From positions 8,877,501-8,941,500 of the forward strand of contig NC_019673.1 in assembly GCF_000328705.1 (NCBI RefSeq): a stretch of 64,000 bases of DNA, read 5' to 3'. This DNA is from Saccharothrix espanaensis DSM 44229 (GTDB lineage: Bacteria; Actinomycetota; Actinomycetes; Mycobacteriales; Pseudonocardiaceae). Shown piece by piece: positions 48,401 through 57,144 of this stretch; position 1 is the stretch's first letter, and every line of letters begins with the position of its first letter. Position numbers and translations under genes: made by a program. Below the pieces are notes generated by a model. The model worked only from the letters and a program-made list of their open reading frames with translations, had not been told where the DNA came from and searched no databases.

Positions 48401-49647
48401 GCGAAGACCTCCTCGCGGAACACGTCCCGTGCCCTGGCGTACCCCGCCAGCAGGGAATCAGTCGTCCGGTCCCAGGAGAACCGGCGGGCGTGCCCGACGG
48501 CGTTCACCGCCAGCTCCTCCCGGTGCGCGGGGTGCAGCACGACCGACTCCAGCGCCCGCGCCCACGCCACCGGGTCGTGCCCGTCGACCAGCACGCCGGA
48601 CACCCCGTCCCGCACGGCCACCGGCAGCCCGCCGACCGCTGCCGCGACCACCGGCGTCCCGCACGCCTGCGCCTCCAGCGCGACCAGGCCGAACGACTCG
48701 TTGTGGCTGGGCACGGCGACCACGTCGGCCGCCCGGTACACCCGGGCCAGGTGCTCGCCGCCCTGCGGTGGCAGGAACCGGACCACGTCGGTGATGCCGA
48801 GCTCGCCGGCCAGCCGCTTGAGCTCCTCGGGGGTCTTCACGCCGGTCCCGGACGGCCCGCCGACCACCTGCACGACCAGCCGCTCGCGCAGGCCCGGCGC
48901 GCGGCGCAGCAGCTCGGCGGCCGAGTGCAGCAGCACGTCCGGGGCCTTCAGCGGCTGGATCCGGCCCACGAACGTGAGCACCAGGTCGTCCGGGCGCAGC
49001 CCCAGCGCCGCGCGCGCCGCGTCCCGGTCGCCCGGCGTGAACAGGTCGAGGTCCACGCCCGGCGGCACGACCTGGACCTTCGCCGGGTCGGCGTCGTAGA
49101 GCTTGACCAGCTCGGCGGCCTCCACGTCGGTGTTGGCGACCAGCATGTCGGCCTCGGCGACCACCTGCTCCTCGCCGATCACCCGCATCCGGGGCTCGGG
49201 GGTGTCGCGCAGCGCGAGGTTCGCGTTCTTCACCTTGGCCAGGGTGTGCGCGGTGTGCACCAGCGGCACGCCCCACCGCTCCCGGGCCAGCCAGCCGACC
49301 TGGCCGGACAGCCAGTAGTGCGAGTGCACCACGTCGTAGTGGCCCGGCTCGTGCCGCGCCTCGGCCCGCAGCACGCCCGCCGTGAACGCGCAGAGCTGGC
49401 CGGGCAGCTCCTCCTTGCCCAGGCCCTCGAACGGGCCGGCGACCACGTGCCGCACCTTCACGCCCGGCGCCAGCTCCGCCACCGGCGGCAGGTCCGACGA
49501 CGTGGCCCGGGTGAAGATCTCCACCTCGATGCCGCGCCGGGCCATCCGGGTGGCGGTCTGCACGATGTAGACGTTCATGCCGCCCGCGTCGCCCGTGCCG
49601 GGCTGCTCCAGCGGCGAGGTGTGCACCGACAGCACCGCGACCCGCAT
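48397..49647 (-). CDS. mshA: D-inositol-3-phosphate glycosyltransferase (mycothiol step 1)
   Basis: 416 residues, GT-B family 4. It joins UDP-GlcNAc to inositol-3-phosphate, the first step of mycothiol. VLSVHTSPLEQPGTGDAGGM (start), YDVVHSHYWLSG, FVGRIQPLKAPDVL and the donor motif ESFGLVALEAQACGTPVVAA are clear. ATG 49647 overlaps the alpha/beta-hydrolase stop by 1 nt; a GTG just before (49650) is possible. Other msh genes are not in the window. A mycothiol-dependent-isomerase-family protein is at 58298. Confidence 0.97.
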   Translation of the reverse strand: MRVAVLSVHTSPLEQPGTGDAGGMNVYIVQTATRMARRGIEVEIFTRATSSDLPPVAELAPGVKVRHVVAGPFEGLGKEELPGQLCAFTAGVLRAEARHEPGHYDVVHSHYWLSGQVGWLARERWGVPLVHTAHTLAKVKNANLALRDTPEPRMRVIGEEQVVAEADMLVANTDVEAAELVKLYDADPAKVQVVPPGVDLDLFTPGDRDAARAALGLRPDDLVLTFVGRIQPLKAPDVLLHSAAELLRRAPGLRERLVVQVVGGPSGTGVKTPEELKRLAGELGITDVVRFLPPQGGEHLARVYRAADVVAVPSHNESFGLVALEAQACGTPVVAAAVGGLPVAVRDGVSGVLVDGHDPVAWARALESVVLHPAHREELAVNAVGHARRFSWDRTTDSLLAGYARARDVFREEVFA

Positions 49648-50444
49648 CACGGCCCGACCTCCGCGACGAACGCGGCCAGGTCGGCGGCGAACCGCTCCGG
49701 TCGTTCCCGGAACGGCAGGTGGCCCACTGCCTCGTACCAGCGCATCTCCGCTCCGGGGACGGTCGCCGCGGCGTGCTCGGCCGCGGCCGGGTGGACCACC
49801 TCGTCGGCGGTCCCGTGCACCACCAGGGTCGGCCTGTCGACGGCTTTCAGCACCTCGGAGCCGTCCACGTCACGCCGGAACAGCTCGCGGCGCACCCGGG
49901 CGGGCACCCGCAGCGCGGTGCCGAGCATCCGCTGCACGTCCACGCCGGGCACCGCCCCGGGCGTCTGGGCGGCGCAGAACCTCAGCAGGGCGGGCACGGC
50001 CACCTCCGGGTCGTCGGACAGCGCGTCGGGCAGCGCCTCGCGCATCACCCGTCCGGTGGCACCGCCGGGCCGGTCCGGGCCGATCCCGGTGATCGCGCCC
50101 ACCAGCACCAGGCCGCGCACCGCGGCCGTGCCGTGGTGGCGCAGGTAGTCGGTGAGCACCAGGCCGCCGTAGGACCAGCCGACCAGCACCGCGGGACCGG
50201 TGTGGTCCAGCACGGTGCGCAGGTCGCCGGCCCACGTCGCGGAGTCCCGGTAGCCGTCCGCCAGCACGTCCGACTCGCCGTGCCCGCGCAGGTCCGGCGC
50301 GTACGCGTGGAAGGACTCGGCGGGCGGCCACACCTCCCCGGACTGGGCCCAGCCGTGCACCAGCACCACGGCCGGGCCGTGCGCGGGGCCCGACTCGCGG
50401 ACGGACAGCCGGACGCCCTCGTCGGTGAGGAGAGAAGTCAGCAC
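49647..50444 (-). CDS. Alpha/beta hydrolase
   Basis: 265 residues. VVLVHGWAQSGEVW (oxyanion region), nucleophile Ser in LVGWSYGGLV, Asp near TLVVHGTADEVVHP and His in AVGHLPFRERPER form the triad. The cap region is short. The substrate is unknown. GTG 50444 is used; a TTG at 50459 is possible. It leads a transcript with mshA and the YbjN gene, an arrangement seen beside mshA in other actinobacteria (recalled). Confidence 0.85.
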   Translation of the reverse strand: MLTSLLTDEGVRLSVRESGPAHGPAVVLVHGWAQSGEVWPPAESFHAYAPDLRGHGESDVLADGYRDSATWAGDLRTVLDHTGPAVLVGWSYGGLVLTDYLRHHGTAAVRGLVLVGAITGIGPDRPGGATGRVMREALPDALSDDPEVAVPALLRFCAAQTPGAVPGVDVQRMLGTALRVPARVRRELFRRDVDGSEVLKAVDRPTLVVHGTADEVVHPAAAEHAAATVPGAEMRWYEAVGHLPFRERPERFAADLAAFVAEVGP

Positions 50445-50516
50445 GACCAGTCCCAACAACCGGACGAGTTCATCGCTTCCCGATGCAAGCCCGGATCACA
50501 GCGCCCAACCCGGCTA

Positions 50517-50600
50517 GCGCAGTGCCGATCCCGGGTTGCGCAGTGCCGATCCCGGGTTGCGCGGTGCCCATCCCGGACCGCGCGGTGCCGACCCCGGGCC
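50517..50600. repeat. 21-bp tandem repeat, four units
   Basis: Units at 50517-50537, 50538-50558, 50559-50579 and 50580-50600. Units 1 and 2 are identical (GCGCAGTGCCGATCCCGGGT plus T); units 3 and 4 are diverged. In one plus-strand frame they read AVPIPGC, but no gene fits. Confidence 0.9.
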
Positions 50601-50737
50601 CGGACGCGCGGCGGTTCCAGTGCCAAGACGTGCACCAACGCCCGGAAACACGGCGGACCCGGCGCCCGAGGGCGTCACGGGTCCGGTGTCGGGCGTGGTG
50701 GGCGACGCCCCGGAAGCGGGGCGGCTCCGGCACCCGA

Positions 50738-50785
50738 GGCCGGTGCCCGGCGGGATGGCGGGGCCGGTGCCCGGAGGGGTGGCGG
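50738..50785. repeat. 24-bp doublet ending near the L,D-transpeptidase stop
   Basis: Two 24-bp units, 50738-50761 and 50762-50785, of the form GGCCGGTGCCCGG.GGG.TGG, differing at three positions; a partial third unit (TGCCGGT) reaches the stop codon of the gene at 50792. Confidence 0.7.
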
Positions 50786-50791
50786 TGCCGG

Positions 50792-51937
50792 TCAGAGGGC
50801 CGACATGGTCTGCCACTGCGTCCAGGGGATCTGCCAGTCGTACCAGTCGTACTGCGCCGGCAGGGTGGTGATCGCGCCGGTGACCTCCACCGGGTCGCCC
50901 ACCATCGCGCTGTCGTAGTACGCCTTGGCGTCGGCTTCCAGCAGGTTCGCGCAACCGTGCGAGGTGTTGTTCTTGCCGATGTTGCCCGCGTTGTCGTTGT
51001 TCTCGTGGATGAACTCGCCGTGGTTGGAGAACCGGACGGCCCACTTCTTCAGCACGTTGGTGTAGCCGTAGCGCGGGTTGTCGAAGCTGAACTGCGGGTC
51101 CTTCTGCATCACCACGAACGTGCCGTTCGGGGTGGTCAGCTCCGGGTCCTCGTCGCGGCCGAACGAGGCCGGGTAGCTCGCCACGGTCTGCCCGTCGCGC
51201 TGCACCACGAGCTGGTGCGACGGGGTGTCGATCTTCACGACCTGGTTGCGGCCGATGGTGAAGTCGCTGGTCACGTCGGCCGTGCCGAACGCGCCGCCGC
51301 CGTAGGGCACGCCGTAGAGCTTGGCCTCGACGTGCACCTTGGTGTTGGCGGGCCAGTAGGTCTCCGGGCGGTAGTGCACCTCGCGGGAGTTCAGCCAGCC
51401 CCAACTGCCCTTGACGTTCGCGGAGTTGGTCACCGTCAGCGCCTTCTCGGCGCTGGCCCGGTCGGCCACGTCCGCGTCGAACTTGACCATGATCGGGACC
51501 GCGACGCCGACCGTCTGGTCGTCGCCGGGGAACAGCGTGGCCCGCACCTGCGCGCCGGCGGCCAGCGTGCTGAAGGCGCCCTTGAGGTCGACCTTCTTGC
51601 CGTCCGTGCCGGTGGCCCGGCCCTGGTAGCTGTAGCTCTTGCCGAAGCCCAGGGGCTCGGTGCTCGACCAGGTCCTCTTGTCCTCGGCGACCTTGCCCGC
51701 GACGGCCTTGCCCTCCGGGTTGGTCAGCGTGACCTCGTCGATCGTGCCCTCGGCCACGGTCACCTGGACCGGCTGGTTCACCGGGACGTCCTTCGCGCCG
51801 TCGGCCGGCGCGGTGGTGAACTTCGCCACGGGCGGGCGGTCACCGCCCTCCGCCTTGGGGGCACCCTGTTCCACCTGGGCGGAGCAACCCGCCAGGAAAA
51901 CCGCACCGAGCAGCAGGGCCGTGATTCTCTTGCGCAC
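50792..51937 (-). CDS. L,D-transpeptidase lipoprotein (LprQ/LdtMt5-like)
   Basis: 381 residues. Lipobox LAGC (Cys18), two Ig-like domains (about 45-120 and 125-215) and a YkuD domain (about 218-345) with IHENNDNAGNIGKNNTSHGC; the catalytic Cys is C329 in SHGCANL, with the motif His 17 residues or so before it. It forms 3-3 peptidoglycan crosslinks outside the membrane. The C-terminus is Trp-rich (YDWYDWQIPWTQW). It lies near murB, as does Rv0483 in M. tuberculosis. GTG 51937 has GGGAGG 8 nt upstream. Confidence 0.94.
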   Translation of the reverse strand: MRKRITALLLGAVFLAGCSAQVEQGAPKAEGGDRPPVAKFTTAPADGAKDVPVNQPVQVTVAEGTIDEVTLTNPEGKAVAGKVAEDKRTWSSTEPLGFGKSYSYQGRATGTDGKKVDLKGAFSTLAAGAQVRATLFPGDDQTVGVAVPIMVKFDADVADRASAEKALTVTNSANVKGSWGWLNSREVHYRPETYWPANTKVHVEAKLYGVPYGGGAFGTADVTSDFTIGRNQVVKIDTPSHQLVVQRDGQTVASYPASFGRDEDPELTTPNGTFVVMQKDPQFSFDNPRYGYTNVLKKWAVRFSNHGEFIHENNDNAGNIGKNNTSHGCANLLEADAKAYYDSAMVGDPVEVTGAITTLPAQYDWYDWQIPWTQWQTMSAL

Positions 51938-52003
51938 TGTTCGACCTCCCGAACGAAGGACGCGCACTGGGGCTTTCGGTGCGAGTGATCTGCATCACAC
52001 ACC

Positions 52004-52009
52004 TAGGAT
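52004..52009 (+). promoter_or_regulatory. -10 box (TAGGAT) for a leaderless SDR mRNA
   Basis: TAGGAT ends 7 nt before the GTG at 52017, with no SD in between. Same arrangement as at 58285 and 61102. Confidence 0.55.
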
Positions 52010-52016
52010 CACCCTC

Positions 52017-52748
52017 GTGACCCGTCCTATCGCAGTCGTCACCGGAGCCAGCGCGGGTATCGGTGAGGCCACCGCCCGCAAGCTCGCCGCCGAGGGATTC
52101 CACGTGGTGCTGGGGGCCCGACGGCTCGACCGGCTCCAGACTATCGCGGATGAGCTGGGCGGCACGGCCATCGCGCTCGACGTGACCTCGCCCTCGTCGG
52201 TCGAGGCGTTCGTGGCGGCGGTCCCGCACGCCCGCGTCCTGGTGAACAACGCCGGCGGCGCCCGCGGCCTCGACCCGGTGCTCACCGCCGACGAGGACGA
52301 CTGGCGCTGGATGTGGGAGACCAACGTGCTGGGCACGCTGCGGGTCACCAAGGCCCTGCTGCCCGCGCTGATCGACTCGGGCGACGGGCACGTGGTGACG
52401 GTGACCTCCGTGGCCGCGTACGAGGCGTACGACAACGGCTCGGGCTACACCTCGGCGAAGCACGCCCAGTCCGCCCTGCACCGCACGCTGCGCGGCGAAC
52501 TGCTCGGACAGCCGGTCCGGGTGACCGAGGTCCTGCCGGGGATGGTGGAGACCGACTTCTCGGTCAACCGGTTCGACGGCGACGCCGAGCGGGCGGCGGC
52601 GGTCTACGCCGACGTGACCCCGCTCACCGCCGACGACGTGGCGGACGTCATCGCGTTCGCGGTGACCCGCCCGTCCCACGTGAACCTCGACCAGATCGTG
52701 CTCAAGCCCCGCGCGCAGGCGTCGGCGACCCGGGTCCACCGGGGCTGA
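52017..52748 (+). CDS. Short-chain dehydrogenase/reductase (Rv0484c-like)
   Basis: 243 residues, classical SDR: VVTGASAGIGEATARKLA (NADP site, about 8-25), VLVNNAGGARGL (about 75), Ser in VTSVAAYEAY and the catalytic YTSAK of SGYTSAKHAQSALHR. Close to the E. coli YdfG type (serine or 3-hydroxy acid dehydrogenase). Divergent from the L,D-transpeptidase gene, which is the same pairing as Rv0483/Rv0484c. Start GTG 52017, probably leaderless. Its stop lies in the first unit of a 25-bp repeat. Confidence 0.93.
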   Translation: MTRPIAVVTGASAGIGEATARKLAAEGFHVVLGARRLDRLQTIADELGGTAIALDVTSPSSVEAFVAAVPHARVLVNNAGGARGLDPVLTADEDDWRWMWETNVLGTLRVTKALLPALIDSGDGHVVTVTSVAAYEAYDNGSGYTSAKHAQSALHRTLRGELLGQPVRVTEVLPGMVETDFSVNRFDGDAERAAAVYADVTPLTADDVADVIAFAVTRPSHVNLDQIVLKPRAQASATRVHRG

Positions 52749-52841
52749 GCCCCGAATCAGGTTCTGTGGCTGAGCCCCGAATCAAGCCCTGCGGCTGAGC
52801 CCCGAATCAGGTCCTGCGGCTGAGCCCTGGGTCAGCTTGGC
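52743..52841. repeat. 25-bp tandem repeat starting at the SDR stop
   Basis: Units 52743-52767, 52768-52792 and 52793-52817 share GGCTGAGCCCCGAATCA and differ in the last 8 bases; a diverged fourth unit runs 52818-52841. The TGA of the SDR gene (52746-52748) is in the first unit, and the same TGA recurs every 25 bp. The rest of the gap to 52982 shows no gene. Confidence 0.9.
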
Positions 52842-52982
52842 GGCCAGGTCGGCTATCTCGTCGTCGGCAACGGCACGAGTTCCGCCGGCCGCCCAGCCAG
52901 TGCGGTGCGCCGGCCGTTGCAGCGCCGGGTCATCCTCCTCGGACCAGTTCGAGGTGGGACTCGTGGTTCGAGTGGGCGCGGG

Positions 52983-53939
52983 TCACGGTTCCACGGTCAG
53001 CAGGTCGACGTCGAGTTGGTCGAGGACGTTCGCGATCGGGTTGGCGAACCCCCGGTCGCGGCTGCCTCCGCAGTACAGGCCGACGACCCGGTTGGCGTCG
53101 TCGAGCAGTACCGCGCCCGAGTCGCCGTGGTCGGCGAACGGGCCTTCCACCCGGATCTGGTCGCGCAGCGTCCGCACGCCCAGGCCCGTGCCGAAGTCCA
53201 GCGTGATCGCCGCGTCCGTGGACGCCACCACCCCGGCGGTCAGCGCGGTGGTCCGGCCGCGTTTGCGCACGTGCTGCCCGACCAGCGCTTCCCCTTGCCC
53301 GGCAACGAGCCCGATCCCCGCCACCTCGGCCCGCGAGCGCGGTGTGGTGAGCAGGATCGCGGCCGCGTCCACGGTCCCGGACAGCGCCGCCCGCGCCAGC
53401 ACGCCGATCTGGTCCCGGTACGGGTGGCCGCCGTCGACCCGGGACGGGTGCACCATCGGGTCGCCGACGGCCCACGCGTCGTCCACGCACGCGATGTGGA
53501 ACGCCGTCAGCGCCATCGTCCGGCGCTTGGCGCGTGGTGTGACCAGCGCGCCGAGCGTCCCGGCGACCAGGTAGTCGTCGGCCTCCGGCACGTCCGGCGG
53601 CACGAACCGGACCGCGCGGCTCGGCCCGACCCCGATCCCGCCGATCAGCAGCTCGTGCCGCTCCGCGCCGCTCACGCCCTCCGGGGAGGCCAGCGTGTGG
53701 TGCGGGAAGAACGTGTCCTCGACCACGTCGGTCGGGATGCCCAGCACGTCCGGCGGGATGGTGAACTGCGCCGCGTTCCCCTTGCGCCGCACGTAGACCA
53801 CGATCGACGGCACCCCGGTGCACCGCCCGCCGACGGCCTTGTGGCCGATGTCGACGCCGACCACGCCGGGCCGGCCCAGGAAATCGTCCTCCACCAGCCG
53901 TTTGATGGGCCGGATCACCGCGCGTCCGTCGCCTGCCAT
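52983..53939 (-). CDS. Trypsin-fold serine protease-like protein
   Basis: 318 residues. GDSGAVLLDDANRVVGLYCG (about 266-285) holds the Ser; a His in MALTAFHIACVDDAWAVG (about 145) could be the family's histidine. There is no signal peptide or membrane segment, so it is probably cytosolic, like the plant NAL1-type and similar bacterial proteins. PGVVGVDIGHKAVGGRCTGV at about 28 is a conserved N-terminal region. The catalytic Asp is not certain. ATG 53939 has GGAGGT 4 nt upstream. Confidence 0.8.
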   Translation of the reverse strand: MAGDGRAVIRPIKRLVEDDFLGRPGVVGVDIGHKAVGGRCTGVPSIVVYVRRKGNAAQFTIPPDVLGIPTDVVEDTFFPHHTLASPEGVSGAERHELLIGGIGVGPSRAVRFVPPDVPEADDYLVAGTLGALVTPRAKRRTMALTAFHIACVDDAWAVGDPMVHPSRVDGGHPYRDQIGVLARAALSGTVDAAAILLTTPRSRAEVAGIGLVAGQGEALVGQHVRKRGRTTALTAGVVASTDAAITLDFGTGLGVRTLRDQIRVEGPFADHGDSGAVLLDDANRVVGLYCGGSRDRGFANPIANVLDQLDVDLLTVEP

Positions 53940-54055
53940 GACGACCTCCAACCACCCCTACCTCAATGAAACGCGAGGAGTGAGATTTCGTCACACGCAG
54001 TCACCCGAACGGCCGGTCGCCGGTTTGCGCCGGTCCGGTTCGGACGACCGTCGCG

Positions 54056-55147
54056 TCAGAACTCGCAGCCCACCAGCACGGGCTCCGGGCGCAGCTCCAC
54101 GCCGAACGCCGAGCGCACCCCGTCGCGCACCTCGCGCGCGAGGTCGAGCAGGTCCTCCGTGGACGCGCCGCCCCGGTTGGTCAGCGCCAGGGTGTGCTTG
54201 CCGGACAACGCGACCCGCCCGCCGGGCCCGCGGTGGCCGCGGCTGAAGCCGGCGCGTTCGATCAGCCACGCGGCGGACAGCTTCCGGTGGCCGGGACCGG
54301 CCGGGTAGGTGGGCACCTCGACGTGCCGGCCGAGCCGTTCGGCGATCCGGATCAGCACGCCGGCCAGCGTCGAGTCGGCCAGCAGCGGGTTGGTGAAGAA
54401 CGAGCCCGCGCTCCACGTGTCGTGGTCGGCCGGGTCGAGCACCATCCCCTTGCCGCGCCGCAGTTCCAGCACCGCCTTGCGGGCCGCGTCGGCGGGCACC
54501 CGGTCGCCCTGGGCCACGCCCAGCACCCGGGCCAGCTCGGCGTAGCGGATCGGCGCGGACTGGCCGCCGGAGGTCAGCGCGTACCGGGCACGCAGCACCA
54601 CGGCCTGGTCGGTGCCCTTGAGCACGCTGGTGCGGTAGGCCAGGCCCAGCGCGTCGGCCGACATCTGGTTGACCCGGCCGGTGCGCCGGTCCAGCACGTC
54701 CACCGACGTGAGGACCTGGGAGATCTCGACGCCGTACGCGCCGACGTTCTGCACCGGCGTCGCGCCGACCAGGCCGGGGATGCCGGACAGGCACTCCAGC
54801 CCGCCCAGCCCCTGTGACACGGCCTCGGCGACGACGGAGTCCCAGTCCTCGCCCGCCTCGACGGTCAGCTGCACCAGGCCGTCGCCCAGCGGGTCGAGCC
54901 GGCGGCCCCGGGTGCCGACCCGCACGACGGTGCCGGCGAAGCCGGTGTCGGCGATCACCAGGTTGGAGCCGCCGCCGAGCAGCAGCACGGGGTCGCCGGC
55001 CGCGTCGAGCGCGCGCACGGCGTCGACCAGCTCGGCGGAGGTGGTGGCGCGGACGTACCGCGCGGCCGGGCCACCGAGCCGGAGCGTGGTGCGCTCGGCC
55101 AGCGGCACGCGGGAGCGCACCTGGGCACTGGACAGCGGGGTGGTCAC
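54056..55147 (-). CDS. murB: UDP-N-acetylenolpyruvoylglucosamine reductase
   Basis: 363 residues, FAD enzyme that makes UDP-MurNAc in peptidoglycan synthesis. RTTLRLGGPAARYV, LLLGGGSNLVIAD, GIPGLVGATPVQNVGAYGVE (FAD/type I) and SAGSFFTNPLL (proton-donor Ser) are clear, with the catalytic Glu in LRPEPVLVG. Length fits the actinobacterial type I enzyme. GTG 55147; the divergent DUF2505 start is 25 nt away. Corresponds to Rv0482. Confidence 0.97.
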   Translation of the reverse strand: MTTPLSSAQVRSRVPLAERTTLRLGGPAARYVRATTSAELVDAVRALDAAGDPVLLLGGGSNLVIADTGFAGTVVRVGTRGRRLDPLGDGLVQLTVEAGEDWDSVVAEAVSQGLGGLECLSGIPGLVGATPVQNVGAYGVEISQVLTSVDVLDRRTGRVNQMSADALGLAYRTSVLKGTDQAVVLRARYALTSGGQSAPIRYAELARVLGVAQGDRVPADAARKAVLELRRGKGMVLDPADHDTWSAGSFFTNPLLADSTLAGVLIRIAERLGRHVEVPTYPAGPGHRKLSAAWLIERAGFSRGHRGPGGRVALSGKHTLALTNRGGASTEDLLDLAREVRDGVRSAFGVELRPEPVLVGCEF

Positions 55148-55172
55148 GACTGTCAACGGTAGCCTCCGCGAC

Positions 55173-55670
55173 ATGGCACGCCGCATCGAGCACCTGACGA
55201 CGTTCCCCCGGCCCGCGTCCGAGGTGTACGCAGCCCTGGTGGACGAGGGCCACCTGCGCGACCGGCTGGTCGCCCTGGGCGGGACCGACCCCGCGCTGGT
55301 CGCCTTCACCACCACCGACGCGACGACGTCGTACCAGCTCAAGCAGGGTGTGCCGGCGGACAAGCTGCCGTCGGTGGCGCGCGGGCTGCTGGGCGGCGAC
55401 CTGGTGATCGAGCGGGCCGAGGTGTGGACCGAGGCGGGCCGCGCGGGGACGGTCGAGGTGACGCTCGACGGCGTCCCGGGGCGGCTGGACGGCACCTTCA
55501 CGCTGGCCGACACCGCCGGCGGCGGGAGCGAACTCACCCTCGCGGGTCAGGTCAAGGTGGGCATCCCGCTGATGGGCGGCAAGCTGGAGAAGATGATCGC
55601 CGAGCAGGTGGCCGTGCTGCTGGACAAGGAAGCGGAGTTCACCACCGAATGGCTCGCGCGCCGCGCCTAG
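55173..55670 (+). CDS. DUF2505 family protein (Rv0481c-like)
   Basis: 165 residues, START/SRPBCC-like fold by family. It starts RRIEHLTTFPRPASEVYAAL and ends LEKMIAEQVAVLLDKEAEFT, the DUF2505 pattern. It may bind a small hydrophobic ligand; the role is unknown. ATG 55173 lies 7 nt after TAGCCT, so it may be leaderless. It is divergent from murB and overlaps the next gene by 22 nt. Confidence 0.9.
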   Translation: MARRIEHLTTFPRPASEVYAALVDEGHLRDRLVALGGTDPALVAFTTTDATTSYQLKQGVPADKLPSVARGLLGGDLVIERAEVWTEAGRAGTVEVTLDGVPGRLDGTFTLADTAGGGSELTLAGQVKVGIPLMGGKLEKMIAEQVAVLLDKEAEFTTEWLARRA

Positions 55671-56452
55671 CGGCGGGCCGGGCCCGCGCGCTCGGCCTGC
55701 CGACCAGGGGCACGACCAACCCGAACCGCCTGCGCCGGGTCGACCGGTGGCTGGCGCACGCCTACCGCGACCTGCTGGCGGAGGCCGCCGACCCGCTGGT
55801 GGTCGACCTCGGCTACGGCTCGTCGCCGGTCACCACCGTCGAGCTGGCGGACCGGCTGCGCCCGCTCAACCCGGCGCTGCGCGTGCTGGGCCTGGAGCTG
55901 GACGCGGACCGGGTCGCGGCGGGCGAGGCCGCGGCCGACCCGCCCCGGCTGGAGTTCCGGCGCGGCGGGTTCGAGCTGGCCGGCCGCCGGCCGCTGCTGC
56001 TGCGCGCGTTCAACGTGCTGCGCCAGTACACCGAGGAGCAGGCGACCGGGGCGTGGGCCACCATGACCGGCCGGCTCGCGCCCGGCGGCGTGCTGGTCGA
56101 GGGGACGTGCGACGAGATCGGCCGGCGCTGCTCCTGGGTGGCGCTCGACGCCGCGGGACCGCGCACGTTCACCCTGTCCTGCCTGCCCGGCGACCTGGAG
56201 GCGCCCGGTGACCTGGCCGAACGCCTGCCCAAGGCGTTGATCCACCGCAACGTGCCCGGCGAGCGGGTGCACGCCCTGCTGGCCGAGCTGGACGGGTGCT
56301 GGGCGACCGCCGCGGCGTTCGCGCCGTTCGGGCCGCGCGCCCGCTGGGTGGAGGCGGTGCGGCTGCTGGCCGCGCGGTGGCCGGTGCTGGACGACCGGAA
56401 GCGGTGGCGGCTGGGCGAAGTGACCGTGCCGTGGGAGTCCGTGCGGCCGTAG
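55649..56452 (+). CDS. Class I SAM-dependent methyltransferase-like protein
   Basis: 267 residues. SAM site LVVDLGYGSSPVTTVELADR (about 50-69); the acidic residue of motif II is in LGLELDADRVAAGE; a later motif is TGRLAPGGVLVEGTCDEIG. The N-terminus reads RALGLPTRGTTNPNRLRRVD, a conserved family start. The target is unknown. Its ATG lies within the DUF2505 gene (22-nt overlap), so the two are coupled; the same pairing occurs in related actinobacteria (recalled). Confidence 0.85.
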   Translation: MARAPRLAAGRARALGLPTRGTTNPNRLRRVDRWLAHAYRDLLAEAADPLVVDLGYGSSPVTTVELADRLRPLNPALRVLGLELDADRVAAGEAAADPPRLEFRRGGFELAGRRPLLLRAFNVLRQYTEEQATGAWATMTGRLAPGGVLVEGTCDEIGRRCSWVALDAAGPRTFTLSCLPGDLEAPGDLAERLPKALIHRNVPGERVHALLAELDGCWATAAAFAPFGPRARWVEAVRLLAARWPVLDDRKRWRLGEVTVPWESVRP

Positions 56453-56550
56453 CGCGCCGGTTCGCCACCGGGGAGCGCCGCCTCCCGGCGCACGATGTGC
56501 CGGTGGCCACACAGCGGGAACGCCGACGGGGGCTGGGGGCAGGTACCGGT

Positions 56551-57144
56551 GTGCGAAGCGACGTAGCGCCCATGGCGCCGACGAGGCCACCGGTCCGGGT
56601 GGCACTGGACGAGGGGTCGCTGTTGACGCTCTACGAGTCGACAGCGGCGCGGCTGCACCGGTACGTGGCCCGGCGGGTGGGGGCGGACACCGCGCAGGAC
56701 GTGGTGTCCGAGGCGTTCCTGGCGCTCTGGGAGCAGCGGGCGGGCCAGGTGGTCGAGCAGGACACGCTGCGCGCCTGGCTGTACGGGGTGGCGACGAACC
56801 TGCTGCGCCGGCACGTGCGCTCCGAGGACCGCAAGCTGCGGGCGTGGAGCCGGGAGCACGCCGCGCGCACCGACGTGGCCGACGTCGGCGACCGGGCGGG
56901 CGACGCGGCCGACGCGGAAGCGCTGGCCGGACCGCTCACCCGGTGGCTGGCCGACCTGCGCCGCGAGGAGCGCGACGTGCTGCTGCTCACCGCGTGGGCC
57001 GACCTGGCCCCCGGCGAGATCGCGGTCGCGCTGGACGTTCCGGTCGCCACCGTCCGCACCCGCCTGCACCGGGCCCGCGCCCGGCTGCGCACCCGCCTGG
57101 CCGACCACCTCACCGACTCCGACCCGGGGGACGACGATGCGTGA
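56551..57144 (+). CDS. ECF RNA polymerase sigma factor (SigJ/CU044_5270-linked type)
   Basis: 197 residues. Sigma-2 (about 20-90: LLTLYESTAARLHRYVARRV, AQDVVSEAFLALWEQR, DTLRAWLYGVATNLLRRHVR) and sigma-4 (about 135-190: REERDVLLLTAWADLAPGEI, ATVRTRLHRARARLRTRLA). GTG 56551 is used, with weak SD support; ATG 56572 would shorten it by 7 residues. It overlaps the CU044_5270 gene by 8 nt; such sigma factors usually pair with this protein, which serves as the membrane anti-sigma. Confidence 0.88.
   Translation: MRSDVAPMAPTRPPVRVALDEGSLLTLYESTAARLHRYVARRVGADTAQDVVSEAFLALWEQRAGQVVEQDTLRAWLYGVATNLLRRHVRSEDRKLRAWSREHAARTDVADVGDRAGDAADAEALAGPLTRWLADLRREERDVLLLTAWADLAPGEIAVALDVPVATVRTRLHRARARLRTRLADHLTDSDPGDDDA

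Larger units (their letters stand above)
50445..50791. other. 347-nt gene-free region with two tandem-repeat arrays
   Basis: Between the starts of the alpha/beta-hydrolase transcript and the end of the L,D-transpeptidase gene. It contains the 21-bp array (50517-50600) and the 24-bp doublet (50738-50785). Open frames run through on several strands because of the repeats, but none has family features. Confidence 0.6.
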
